This document shows positions 8,145 to 16,578 of a DNA stretch of 64,000 bases, one piece after another. Origin of the DNA: Clostridiales bacterium Firm_14 (GTDB taxonomy: Bacteria > Bacillota > Clostridia > Saccharofermentanales > Saccharofermentanaceae); the NCBI GenBank assembly GCA_001604135.1, contig LVAT01000013.1:124001-188000 (forward strand). The letters are read 5' to 3'. The notes below the pieces were generated by a model. It saw nothing but the letters and a program-made list of their open reading frames with translations. It did no database searches and was not told where the DNA came from. The position numbers and the translations under genes were made by a program. Numbering within the stretch: the stretch's first letter is position 1; every line of letters begins with the position of its first letter.

Positions 8145-10409
8145 TTGTATTGCCGCGTTATCTTAAGAAGTGCCGTCAGGCAGACTGATGTCTATTACAC
8201 ATACCGTGTGCCTGAAGCCTTGAGGGCCGATACTTATCCCGGCTCTCTGGTCATGGTGCCTTTCGGTAAGGGTGATGCTTTGAAAGTAGCACTCATAGTG
8301 GAGTTAAAAGACACTTCTGAGGTTGAGGACAAATATCTGAAGGCTGTCGCATCACTGGTCTTCAAATATCCCGTCGTAAATCCCGATCAGTTGGAGCTCA
8401 TCGAAAAGATAAGCGAAAGATTCAACTGCACAAAAGGCGATGTTGTCGAACTGATGGTTCCTTCCTGTGTCGTCAATCACAAGAATCCTACCGAGATGTT
8501 TGTTGAGATCGTCTCGAAAGAGACGGCTGAACAAGTTCTGGAGAGCGAGATCTTAAGATCCGCTGCCCATATCAATATCCTTGAGTATCTTTTGGAGCGG
8601 GGCAAGTGCACTAGAAAAGAGCTGTTGTCTTCGCTCTCTTGTTCTGCTGCACAGGTTAATGCTCTTGAGCATAAAGGCCTGATCAGACAGGTAAAAGAGA
8701 CTTCGGACAAAGAAGTTCCCCAGCTTGCAATATCAGATGAAGTCCCTGTGGGAAAGTTCACTGAAGAATATGACTTAAGTGATGAGCAGCAGGAAGCAGT
8801 AGAAGAGATCCTTAAGGGCATTGATGAGAAGAAGGATAATACATATCTTCTCTTTGGCATCACCGGCAGCGGCAAGACAGAGGTCTATCTGAACATTGCC
8901 AAGAAGGTAATAAGCGAGGGCGGAAGCGTCATCTATATGGTTCCTGAGATATCGCTTACGCCTCAGACCATCAACTGGATAAAAGGAAGATTAGGCGACA
9001 GCTGTGCCGTTCTTCACAGCAGGCTTACCGACAAACAGAGATATGAACAGTGGAATAACATAAGGACCGGTAAAGCCAGAGTCATAGTAGGCCCAAGAAG
9101 CGGCGTTTTCGCGCCTGCAAAAGACTTGAGGCTCATCATTCTTGATGAGGAGCATGACGGTTCTTATAAGGCTGAATCACATCCGAGATATTCCGCAAGA
9201 GATGTCGCGAGAATGAGAGCAAAGGTCACGGGATGCAGTGTCGTACTGGGTTCTGCAACACCTTCCATAGAGAGCTTTTATGCTGCACAGGCCGGAGCTT
9301 TTAAGCTGCTCGAGTTAAAGAACAGGGCGAGGTCTGAGGCTACATTGCCGGAGATCATTCCTGTCGACATGAAGGAACAGATAAAGCTCGGCAGCGGAGA
9401 CATTCTTTCTCTGCCTTTAAGACAGGCTATGTCAGTTGCTTTCTCTGAGAATAAACAGGTTATCCTGCTTCTTAACAGGAGAGGATTTTCGAGAACTCTC
9501 GTATGTGAAGACTGCGGCGAACCTTTTACCTGCAAGAACTGTTCTGTTGCCATGACACTTCATAACAACAGGCGTAACGGCACACAGAGCCTTATCTGTC
9601 ATTACTGCGGTTATACGCTTCCTTCTTATGAGGCGAAATGCTCATTTTGTAACGGCAATCACTTCAAAAAAGCGGGATTCGGAACACAGCAGCTGGAAGA
9701 ATTGCTTCACAGTGTTTTCCCGCACGAGAAGGTATTAAGGATGGACCAGGATTCCACGATGACTCCGGGTGCCCACAAAGAGATAATCGAGAAGTTTGCT
9801 GCTAAAGAAGCTTCAATACTTATCGGCACTCAGATGATAGCGAAGGGTTTGGATTTCCCTGATGTAACCGTCGTCGGTGTTTTGGGGGCAGACCTGATGC
9901 TCGCATCGTCTTCTTTCAAGGCTTCGGAGAGAGCTTTCCAGCTCATAACCCAGGCTGCAGGAAGAGCGGGAAGGGGAGAACACCCCGGTAAAGTATTCAT
10001 CCAGAGCTTCAGGCCCGAACAGCCGCTTTTGCAGTTCGCCTGCACGCAGAATTACAGGGCGTTCTATGAACAGGAGATCGAATACAGGCAGAAACTAAAG
10101 CTTCCGCCTTTTAAAGCTTTGGGAGAGATCATACTGTCTTTGTCTGATGAGGATAAGCTTATAAAGAGAGCCAATGACGTTGGCAGGTATCTGAACGCTT
10201 TCTTAGGGTTTCAGGATCCGAAATACCAGTTCGAAGTATATGGTCCTATGCCGTGCGTGATATATGAACTCAGAGGCCGTTACAGGATGTCTTTTGTCAT
10301 CAAGGCGGTGAACAAATCTGCTATCAACGGAGTGTTTAAGAGACTGATCGCTGACTTTGATCACATTAAGTATCCGTTGTCGTTTGACAATGATCCTCAA
10401 GAGGGTTAA
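8145..10409 (+). CDS. priA: Primosomal protein N' (replication restart helicase PriA)
   Basis: PriA is a 3'-5' superfamily 2 helicase that recognises stalled forks and reloads the replisome. Features in order: an N-terminal DNA-binding domain (~1-110), a winged-helix-like segment, Walker A 'GITGSGKTE' near residue 240, the DEEH box 'ILDEEHDGSYK', and a zinc-binding insertion with paired cysteines ('CEDCG', 'CKNC', 'CHYCG', 'CSFC'). The helicase C motifs follow, with 'QAAGRAGRG'. Length (754 aa) is typical. The start is a TTG at 8145, supported by GAGGT at 8133-8137, which overlaps the polC stop codon and suggests translational coupling to polC. Placing polC and priA back to back links replication and restart functions. 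No clear terminator follows the stop codon at 10409. Confidence 0.95.
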   Translation: MYCRVILRSAVRQTDVYYTYRVPEALRADTYPGSLVMVPFGKGDALKVALIVELKDTSEVEDKYLKAVASLVFKYPVVNPDQLELIEKISERFNCTKGDVVELMVPSCVVNHKNPTEMFVEIVSKETAEQVLESEILRSAAHINILEYLLERGKCTRKELLSSLSCSAAQVNALEHKGLIRQVKETSDKEVPQLAISDEVPVGKFTEEYDLSDEQQEAVEEILKGIDEKKDNTYLLFGITGSGKTEVYLNIAKKVISEGGSVIYMVPEISLTPQTINWIKGRLGDSCAVLHSRLTDKQRYEQWNNIRTGKARVIVGPRSGVFAPAKDLRLIILDEEHDGSYKAESHPRYSARDVARMRAKVTGCSVVLGSATPSIESFYAAQAGAFKLLELKNRARSEATLPEIIPVDMKEQIKLGSGDILSLPLRQAMSVAFSENKQVILLLNRRGFSRTLVCEDCGEPFTCKNCSVAMTLHNNRRNGTQSLICHYCGYTLPSYEAKCSFCNGNHFKKAGFGTQQLEELLHSVFPHEKVLRMDQDSTMTPGAHKEIIEKFAAKEASILIGTQMIAKGLDFPDVTVVGVLGADLMLASSSFKASERAFQLITQAAGRAGRGEHPGKVFIQSFRPEQPLLQFACTQNYRAFYEQEIEYRQKLKLPPFKALGEIILSLSDEDKLIKRANDVGRYLNAFLGFQDPKYQFEVYGPMPCVIYELRGRYRMSFVIKAVNKSAINGVFKRLIADFDHIKYPLSFDNDPQEG

Positions 10410-10462
10410 AAAGCCTTGATTGTACGCTCCTGATGTACATATGTGCACCCCAGAAGTATAAA

Positions 10463-10492
10463 TTGACTATTTATAATATATGGTGATAAAAT
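10463..10492 (+). promoter_or_regulatory. Probable sigma-A type promoter of the dapA operon
   Basis: TTGACT at 10463-10468 and TAAAAT at 10487-10492 are separated by 18 bases, and a TG dinucleotide at 10484-10485 makes the -10 box extended. This lies about 70 bases upstream of the dapA start, in the 150-base gap after priA. The leader between it and dapA is short and shows no riboswitch-like fold, only a weak AATGC/GCATT hairpin near 10503-10520. Confidence 0.6.
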
Positions 10493-10559
10493 CCACTAGT
10501 CAGAATGCGCTTTCAGGCATTTTAACCACTTTTTTAATATCTATTTGGGAGGCATTTAT

Positions 10560-11468
10560 ATGTCCAAGCCTGTTTTTGTTGGTGCTGCTGTAGCTATCGT
10601 CACTCCGTTCTATGAAAATGGCGGAATCAATTTCGACGAACTCAAGAAGCTTATCGAATTTCAGATAGCAGAAGGCATCGATTCTATCGTAATCTGCGGT
10701 TCTACCGGCGAAGCTGCTACCATGACTGAAGAAGAGCATATAGCTGCTATCAAGTTTGCTGTAGATACTGTTGCAGGCCGTGTCCCCGTTATTGCCGGAA
10801 CAGGCTCAAACGATACTGCATTCGGTGTAGAGCTTACGAAGAAGGCTTATGAGCTCGGTGCAGATGCTGCATTGCTCGTAACACCTTATTACAACAAGTG
10901 CACACAGGAAGGTCTCTTCCGCCACTACGCTAAGATAGCAGAGGCAGTACCTGAGCTTCCTATCATCCTTTATAACGTTCCTTCAAGAACTAACGTTAAT
11001 ATCAGCCCTGAACTCTTAAAGAGACTTGCTGTTTATGAGAACATCATCGGCGTTAAGGAATGCAACTTCGGTCAGGTTCCTGAGATCTACAGCCTTTGCG
11101 GTGACAGATATGCTCTTTATTCAGGTGAGGACGGACTTGCTGTTCCCATGGTTTCTCTTGGTGCTAAGGGTGTTATCTCTGTAATCGCAAACATCCTGCC
11201 TAAGGAAACCTCAAAGATGATCCACAGCTATATCGACGGAGATACTGAGGCTGCAAGAAACGCTCAGATCGGTTTCATCCCGCTCGTTAAGGCTATGTTC
11301 TGTGAAGTTAACCCGATCCCTGTTAAGGAAGCTATGAATATCCTTGGCTGGAACGTAGGACCCTGCAGACTTCCTCTTTGCGAGATGAGCTCTGCAAATC
11401 ACGACAAGGTAGTAGAAGTCCTTAAGGCTTATGACACTTCTGCTATGAACAGCTATATTGCCAAGTAA
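10560..11468 (+). CDS. dapA: 4-hydroxy-tetrahydrodipicolinate synthase
   Basis: DapA condenses pyruvate with aspartate semialdehyde, the first committed step of diaminopimelate and lysine synthesis. The TIM-barrel family signs are 'GSTGEAATMTEEE', 'TPYYNKCTQEGL', the tyrosine motif 'ILYNVPSRT' and the Schiff-base lysine K166 in 'IIGVKECN'. I use ATG 10560, not the upstream in-frame TTG at 10545, because GGGAGG at 10547-10552 is an excellent ribosome binding site for that ATG. The gene has its own promoter (10463) and is followed after 15 bases by dapB, so the two enzymes act in sequence and are co-expressed. Length (302 aa) is normal. Confidence 0.96.
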   Translation: MSKPVFVGAAVAIVTPFYENGGINFDELKKLIEFQIAEGIDSIVICGSTGEAATMTEEEHIAAIKFAVDTVAGRVPVIAGTGSNDTAFGVELTKKAYELGADAALLVTPYYNKCTQEGLFRHYAKIAEAVPELPIILYNVPSRTNVNISPELLKRLAVYENIIGVKECNFGQVPEIYSLCGDRYALYSGEDGLAVPMVSLGAKGVISVIANILPKETSKMIHSYIDGDTEAARNAQIGFIPLVKAMFCEVNPIPVKEAMNILGWNVGPCRLPLCEMSSANHDKVVEVLKAYDTSAMNSYIAK

Positions 11469-11483
11469 TCTGAGGAGATAAAG

Positions 11484-12251
11484 ATGGTAAAGATTTTCCT
11501 TAACGGTTGTTGCGGCAGAATGGGAAAGGCGATTGCCAACCTTTGTTACAACAATCCTGACTATAAGATCGTTGCAGGCGGAGATATCATCGAGAATAAG
11601 AATTATGATTTCCCGGTATATACAAGCCTTAGCGAATGCACTGAAGAGTTTGATGTCATCATCGATTTCTCCAATGCAAAGGCTGTTCCTACGATCCTTG
11701 AGTTTGCTCTGAACCGCAAGAAGCCTTTCATCTGCTGCACGACAGCTCTTTCTGATGATACTGTTTCAGCTATTCTTTCAGCTTCAGAGAAGATCGCAGT
11801 GTTTAAGTCAGCAAACATGAGCCTCGGCATCAACATGATGGTGGAGCTCTGCAAGCAGGCTACAAGAATCCTTTATCCTGAGTTTGATATCGAGATCGTT
11901 GAAGCTCATCACAACAGAAAGCTTGACGCACCTTCCGGCACGGCAATGATGATCGCTTCAGCTATCGATCAGGAGATCCCTGACAACGTAGAATATGTTT
12001 ATGACAGACACAGCGTTAATAAGGCCAGATCCAAGAATGAAATTGGAATATCTTCGATCAGGGGCGGTAATATCGTAGGTGAACATTCCGCAATGTTCAT
12101 CAGTGACGAAGAGATCCTTACGATCAGCCACAGCGCTCAGACAAGAGATGTCTTCGCTAAGGGTGCTCTTACAGCTGCCAAGTTCATGGCAGGCAAAGAG
12201 AAGGGTTATTTCACAATGTCTGATGTAATAGCCCAATATATTGGTGAATAA
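11484..12251 (+). CDS. dapB: 4-hydroxy-tetrahydrodipicolinate reductase
   Basis: DapB reduces the DapA product to tetrahydrodipicolinate with NAD(P)H. The N-terminal Rossmann fold shows the nucleotide loop 'NGCCGRMGKAI', and the C-terminal domain contains the family hallmark 'EAHHNRKLDAPSGTA', with the catalytic His and Lys. Length (255 aa) matches the family. A GAGGAG-type ribosome binding site lies just before the ATG. It is the middle gene of dapA-dapB-yajC. The diaminopimelate made here feeds peptidoglycan cross-linking, in keeping with murD and uppP elsewhere in the window. Confidence 0.95.
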   Translation: MVKIFLNGCCGRMGKAIANLCYNNPDYKIVAGGDIIENKNYDFPVYTSLSECTEEFDVIIDFSNAKAVPTILEFALNRKKPFICCTTALSDDTVSAILSASEKIAVFKSANMSLGINMMVELCKQATRILYPEFDIEIVEAHHNRKLDAPSGTAMMIASAIDQEIPDNVEYVYDRHSVNKARSKNEIGISSIRGGNIVGEHSAMFISDEEILTISHSAQTRDVFAKGALTAAKFMAGKEKGYFTMSDVIAQYIGE

Positions 12252-12269
12252 TTTTTGGAGGAAATATAA

Positions 12270-12683
12270 ATGATCAATTTCACAAACACAACCAATCCTA
12301 GCACGATGGGCGGAGATTTAATGGGATCCGTTGCATCTTTTGGTGTGCTCATTTTAATGTTTGTTGTATTTTACTTCATCCTTATCAGACCTCAGCGTAA
12401 GAAGGAGAAGGAACTCAAGGAACAGATGAGCAAGCTTTCCGTTGGTGACAGAGTTACAACCATTGGCGGACTTGTAGGTTTCGTTGCTAACATCAAGGAT
12501 GATCAGGTTACTATCTCAACATCTGCAGCAAACACACTCGTTACTTTCACAAAGAGTGCTATCCAGACGATTGTTAAGCGTGATCAGCTCAATCCTGACG
12601 GAACTATCAAGAAGAGCGAAGAGCCTGCTAAGACCGGTTTGTTCGGTGGTAAGAAGAAGGCAAAGAAAGAGGAAGAAGAGTAA
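12270..12683 (+). CDS. yajC: Preprotein translocase subunit YajC
   Basis: YajC is a small single-pass inner-membrane protein that associates with SecDF and the Sec translocon. The protein has a short polar N-terminus, one strongly hydrophobic helix (about residues 27-45), then the family signature 'IRPQRKKEKE' and a small soluble domain with 'SVGDRVTTIGGLVG'. It ends in a Lys/Glu-rich tail. The ribosome binding site is GGAGG ahead of ATG 12270. yajC usually sits beside tgt or secDF; here it closes a dapA-dapB operon, and a strong intrinsic terminator follows at 12711. The secD and secF genes are not in this window. Confidence 0.9.
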   Translation: MINFTNTTNPSTMGGDLMGSVASFGVLILMFVVFYFILIRPQRKKEKELKEQMSKLSVGDRVTTIGGLVGFVANIKDDQVTISTSAANTLVTFTKSAIQTIVKRDQLNPDGTIKKSEEPAKTGLFGGKKKAKKEEEE

Positions 12684-12710
12684 TTCCTTTACTATTCGGC
12701 TATTCTATCA

Positions 12711-12737
12711 GGCCCGGAACATAACCGGGCCTTTTAA
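12711..12737 (+). terminator. Intrinsic terminator after dapA-dapB-yajC
   Basis: A perfect seven-pair G/C stem (GGCCCGG/CCGGGCC) with a seven-base loop is followed directly by TTTT. It sits 27 bases after yajC and 19 bases before dnaG, so it separates the dap operon from the dnaG block. Confidence 0.85.
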
Positions 12738-12755
12738 TTAAATCAAGAGGCAAAT

Positions 12756-14708
12756 ATGGGACTTATACCTGATAATGTAATCGATGAAGTACTTACCAGG
12801 GCGGACATAGAATCCGTTGTAGGCCGTTATGTGCTCTTAAAGCGTTCGGGCGGCAATCTCTGGGGATTGTGCCCGTTTCATTCTGAGAAGACCGCGTCTT
12901 TCTCTGTAAACCCCGCCAAGAATATTTTCCATTGCTTCGGATGCGGCAAGGGCGGCAATGCCATCAAGTTCATAATGGAGATCGAGCATTTAAGCTATCC
13001 TGAAGCCATAAGACATCTGGCAGGCATATATGGTGTTGATATTCCTGAGACCGGTTATTCCGCTGACAACATAAAAAAGGAAGAAAAGGAACGGGTCAAG
13101 GACATCCTTAAGGAAGCTGCCAAGTTCTACTATAAGGCGTATAACGATGAGAACATCGGTAAGCCCGCCAGGGATTATGCCGCAAAGAGAGGACTTACCA
13201 AGCAGACTCTGGATAATTTCGGCATCGGTTATTCTCCTATCAACTGGTCAGCTTTGTATGACTATCTGAATAAGAAAGGTTATACGGACGAAGAACTCCT
13301 TAATTCCGGCATTTTCAAGAAGTCTGATAAGACAAATAAGCCTTATGATCTTTTCCGCGGAAGGCTGATGTTCCCGATCTTTGATCTGTACGGGAATATC
13401 GTTGCATTCGGCGGCAGGTCTTTGGGCGATGAAATGCCGAAGTATATTAATTCGCCTGATTCACTCGTATATAACAAGCAAAACCATCTTTATGCTTTGA
13501 ATTTTGCAAGAAAAGAGCAGTCCAAGCAGCTTATCGTCGTCGAAGGTTACATGGATGCAATAGCAATGCATTCTGCAGGCTTTAAGAATACTGTAGCTGC
13601 ATTGGGAACTTCCTTTACTGACAGTCAGCTCAAACTTTGTTCCAGATTTGCTGAAGAAGTCATATTCTTCTTTGATGCTGATAATGCAGGACAGAAGGCT
13701 GCTTTAAGAGCCATCAGGATGATGATGGATTATCTTAAAAAACTTACGGGTATCAACATCCGTATAAGGATCGCCAAGGTTCCTGACGGTAAGGATCCTG
13801 ACGAATACATCAAGACTAATGGCGCCGAGAAGTTCAAAGATGTTGTTAAGAATGCTCTTTATGTCGAAGATTATCTGCTCGAAAGAGCTAAGAATGACAA
13901 TACCGATCCTGAGTCAGGCGAACTCGACAGGGGAAGATACCAGAAGGATATCTGCACATACGGTTCCTGGATGAATGATGAGATCAAGATGAGCAGGATG
14001 GCCGGTGTAGCTGCGCCGCTGCTCGGTGCTACTGCCCAGGCCGTAATGAACCAGATGATCAAGTTCCAGCAGGCAGAAGACAAGAAGCAGGAACAGATGG
14101 ATTCCAGGGCATTAGAGCGCCAAAGAAGGGAAGACATCGACAGAAGGAACGTTGCAGAAGAATTCGAAGATGCTGATAACTCAATGCCTTCTGAGGTAGT
14201 TACTGAACGTCCGGCCTTTAAGAAAGTAAACGATTCGGCTACAAAAGAAGAAGTCGATCTTTTCGCTTATGCGTTATCTCTTGGAAGCGCGCTTGCCAAG
14301 AATGACCGTATCCAAAAGACCGATATTATCAGACCTGATGATTTCTCAGGCGATACCTTAAGAGAACTCGTTAAGATATTCCTTAACATCTATGACGGCA
14401 GGAATGAGACGCTTTTCGCTAAGATGAGCGATTATTTCTCAAGGCTTACTATCAACGGAATGCCCGCTGAAGATATTATCCTTAAAGCTGTTGAGGCTGC
14501 AGATAAGTGTGCTGACGTTCATGTTAAGAGCGATATGTATCTGGCTCTCCTGTTAAAGGTAAGGGAGTCGATAATCAACCGCGAAGAAGAACGGCTCATG
14601 AATCTCAGAGGCAGTTCGGCACCTGAAGATAAGAAAAAGATCGATGAGATGTTAAGCCGTTTGTCTGATTACAAGCTGTCATTAAGAAACAGGATCGGAG
14701 AGCTCTGA
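12756..14708 (+). CDS. dnaG: DNA primase
   Basis: DnaG makes the RNA primers for lagging-strand synthesis. The N-terminal CHC2 zinc-binding domain is intact ('CPFHSEKT' then 'HCFGCGKGG'). The central TOPRIM catalytic core shows 'IVVEGYMDAIA' with the conserved Glu, and 'FFFDADNAGQKA' with the paired Asp. The C-terminal ~200 residues form a helicase-interaction domain preceded by a charged linker. Length (650 aa) is slightly above the usual 600. The stop codon overlaps the trmK start in TGATG, pointing to translational coupling. In most Firmicutes rpoD directly follows dnaG; here it is missing from that position and trmK follows immediately. Confidence 0.96.
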   Translation: MGLIPDNVIDEVLTRADIESVVGRYVLLKRSGGNLWGLCPFHSEKTASFSVNPAKNIFHCFGCGKGGNAIKFIMEIEHLSYPEAIRHLAGIYGVDIPETGYSADNIKKEEKERVKDILKEAAKFYYKAYNDENIGKPARDYAAKRGLTKQTLDNFGIGYSPINWSALYDYLNKKGYTDEELLNSGIFKKSDKTNKPYDLFRGRLMFPIFDLYGNIVAFGGRSLGDEMPKYINSPDSLVYNKQNHLYALNFARKEQSKQLIVVEGYMDAIAMHSAGFKNTVAALGTSFTDSQLKLCSRFAEEVIFFFDADNAGQKAALRAIRMMMDYLKKLTGINIRIRIAKVPDGKDPDEYIKTNGAEKFKDVVKNALYVEDYLLERAKNDNTDPESGELDRGRYQKDICTYGSWMNDEIKMSRMAGVAAPLLGATAQAVMNQMIKFQQAEDKKQEQMDSRALERQRREDIDRRNVAEEFEDADNSMPSEVVTERPAFKKVNDSATKEEVDLFAYALSLGSALAKNDRIQKTDIIRPDDFSGDTLRELVKIFLNIYDGRNETLFAKMSDYFSRLTINGMPAEDIILKAVEAADKCADVHVKSDMYLALLLKVRESIINREEERLMNLRGSSAPEDKKKIDEMLSRLSDYKLSLRNRIGEL

Positions 14709-15403
14709 TGCAGGAACTGACTGAACGACTGACAATGGTTTTGGGTCAGGTAAGATATGCCAGACAGGGATCTGTTCAAGGCAGGATCATTGACGTCGGA
14801 TCTGACCACGGATATCTTGCGATAAGGTGCCTCGAAGAAGGACTTGCAGTTGAAGCTGTATGTACTGAGATCCACAGGGCACCTGCCCAGAGATCTGAAG
14901 ACGCACTGATAGAAGCCGGATTCGGAGGTTGTTCCGAAGTTTATATCACTGACGGCCTGAAAGGCGTTCCTCTTAAAGCAGGCGATACAGTAGTTATCGC
15001 AGGTATGGGAGGGCTTAATATCGTTGATATAATCTCCAGAGCTCTCAAAGATAACGGTTATCACGTGCTGGAGAATGTCACATTCGTGCTCCAGCCCCAG
15101 AAGTCCAATGATATTGTTAGAAAATATCTCTCAAAAGCCGGCTTCGTTTTTGAGGACGAGAGTGTTTGTTATGACAGGGATATATTCTATAATTGTATGC
15201 GGGTAGTGTTTAAGGGGATAAGCACTACAATATCAGATTTAGAAGCATGCTACGGCCCCAATCTCCTTTCGAAGTTCAAAAACGGCGACCCTCAGGTAAT
15301 CGCTTATTTTGATCATTTGGATGAGATCTTCGAGATAAGGCAGAGGAGCAACCCCACGGTCAAGGCTGCTTTGGAAGAGAGGAAGAAAAATGCTGGTAAA
15401 TGA
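14708..15403 (+). CDS. trmK: tRNA (adenine(22)-N1)-methyltransferase
   Basis: TrmK methylates N1 of A22 in tRNAs using S-adenosylmethionine. The Rossmann-fold SAM-binding motif appears as 'IIDVGSDHGYLA' near residue 27-38, followed by 'VVIAGMGGLNIVDII' and 'FVLQPQKSNDIVRKYL', which are characteristic of the YqfN/TrmK family. Length (231 aa) is normal. The start overlaps the dnaG stop (TGATG) and the stop overlaps the start of the Nif3-like gene by 14 bases. The trmK-nif3 pair downstream of the primase gene is a conserved Firmicute arrangement, so context and motifs agree. Confidence 0.92.
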   Translation: MQELTERLTMVLGQVRYARQGSVQGRIIDVGSDHGYLAIRCLEEGLAVEAVCTEIHRAPAQRSEDALIEAGFGGCSEVYITDGLKGVPLKAGDTVVIAGMGGLNIVDIISRALKDNGYHVLENVTFVLQPQKSNDIVRKYLSKAGFVFEDESVCYDRDIFYNCMRVVFKGISTTISDLEACYGPNLLSKFKNGDPQVIAYFDHLDEIFEIRQRSNPTVKAALEERKKNAGK

Positions 15404-16163
15404 TATTGAGAAATATTTGAGCGAAGTGTTTCCGCCCGAGAACGCCCTTGATTACGATAATGTAGGGCTTATCGCCGGCAACAGGGACAAAGTTGTTTCC
15501 GCTATTTTGGTCTCGTTAGATCTTACGAGCAAGGCTATTGACGCAGCAAAAGCTTGCGGAGCCAATCTCATCGTTACACATCATCCGATAATTTTCGGCG
15601 GCATTAAGGCCCTGACAATGGATGATTATGTCGGAAGAACATTGGTAGAGCTCGTAAAATCAGGGATTTCAGTGATCAGCTGCCATACGAACTTAGACCT
15701 TACTGATGAATTCGGAAATCTTGCGATCGCCGAGATGCTCGGCGTAACGGATGCAAAGCATCTGGACGGTGCTGTCTGCGGCGTTGTTTATGAACTTAAT
15801 TCAGAAGAGCCTGTAACACTTAAGGAATACTGCAGAAAAGTCGCTAGTGACCTTAAGTGCAGCGGCGTTATCACTATCAACGATCCGCAGAATAAGGTAA
15901 ATAAGGTCTTCCTTCAGGGAGGCTCCTTCGATGAGGAATCAGTTGATGTAATCCTGAAGAACAACATCGACACCGTTATTTCCGGCGAGATCAAGCACCA
16001 TATCTGTGTCGGACTTGGTCAGATGGGCGTTAATACTATCATTGCGGGTCATTCTGCGACGGAGCAGGCATATCTTCCCAAGATGGCCAAATTGCTTTCG
16101 GAGAAGTATCCGGGAATAGATATTACTGTGAATTATAACAACGAAGTATCATCTATACTTTGA
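15390..16163 (+). CDS. Nif3-like dinuclear metal centre protein (YqfO family)
   Basis: Members form hexameric rings with a two-metal site. A GTP cyclohydrolase I type 2 label has been used for the family, but the physiological activity is not firmly established. Metal-binding motifs are visible: 'IVTHHPIIFGG' (~residues 62-72), 'SCHTNLD' (~99-105) and the C-terminal 'AGHSATEQAYLP'. At 257 aa it is the short form, lacking the PII-like central insertion found in longer homologues such as those of Bacillus. It overlaps trmK by 14 bases, so it is the last protein gene of the dnaG-trmK-nif3 set before the RNase P RNA gene. Confidence 0.88.
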   Translation: MLVNDIEKYLSEVFPPENALDYDNVGLIAGNRDKVVSAILVSLDLTSKAIDAAKACGANLIVTHHPIIFGGIKALTMDDYVGRTLVELVKSGISVISCHTNLDLTDEFGNLAIAEMLGVTDAKHLDGAVCGVVYELNSEEPVTLKEYCRKVASDLKCSGVITINDPQNKVNKVFLQGGSFDEESVDVILKNNIDTVISGEIKHHICVGLGQMGVNTIIAGHSATEQAYLPKMAKLLSEKYPGIDITVNYNNEVSSIL

Positions 16164-16188
16164 TTGATTTTATTTATAGAATTAAGTT

Positions 16189-16542
16189 GTTTTTCGGGCA
16201 GGCCGAGACGATCGCGGGCGCCAAAAGTACGAAAGTACGGCGCATGAGGAAAGTCCGGGCTCCACAGGACAGGGTGCCGGGCAGTTCCCGGTGAAGGCAA
16301 CTTTAAGGAAAGTGCAACAGAAAAGAAAACCGCCCCAAAAGGGTAAGGATGAAAAGGCGAGGTAAGAGCTCACCGGCGATGTGGAGACATATCGGCCTTG
16401 TAAACCCCATCCGGAGCAACGTCGTGGAAAGGCATATCGTGGTCCGCGAGCCTTAGGAGACGGCTTGAACGTATTAGAGATATTACGTCTAGATAGATGA
16501 TCGTCACATACAGAACCCGGCTTACCGGTCTGCACGGAAAAC
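16189..16542 (+). ncRNA. rnpB: RNase P RNA, bacterial class A
   Basis: This is the catalytic RNA that matures tRNA 5' ends. The conserved core is unmistakable: a GAGGAAAGTCCGGGCTCC block at 16246-16263, then an ACAGGACAGGGTGCCGGG-like stretch, and at the other end ACAGAACCCGGCTTA at 16510-16524. The ends are set by helix P1, where 16189-16202 pairs with 16529-16542 over fourteen positions with one mismatch. The overall layout resembles class A (ancestral), not the Bacillus class B form. A TAGAAT box at 16177-16182 lies six bases before the P1 start and could be a -10 element, though no good -35 is seen. No strong terminator separates it from the PurM gene 37 bases downstream. Confidence 0.95.
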
Positions 16543-16578
16543 GTTAACAAAGTATTTTATTAATGGAGGATATAAGCA

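Noticed and set aside
10410-10559. Possible lysine riboswitch or T-box ahead of dapA
   Set aside because: The gap is only 150 bases and contains no conserved riboswitch core or T-box sequence; only a weak AATGC/GCATT hairpin is present.
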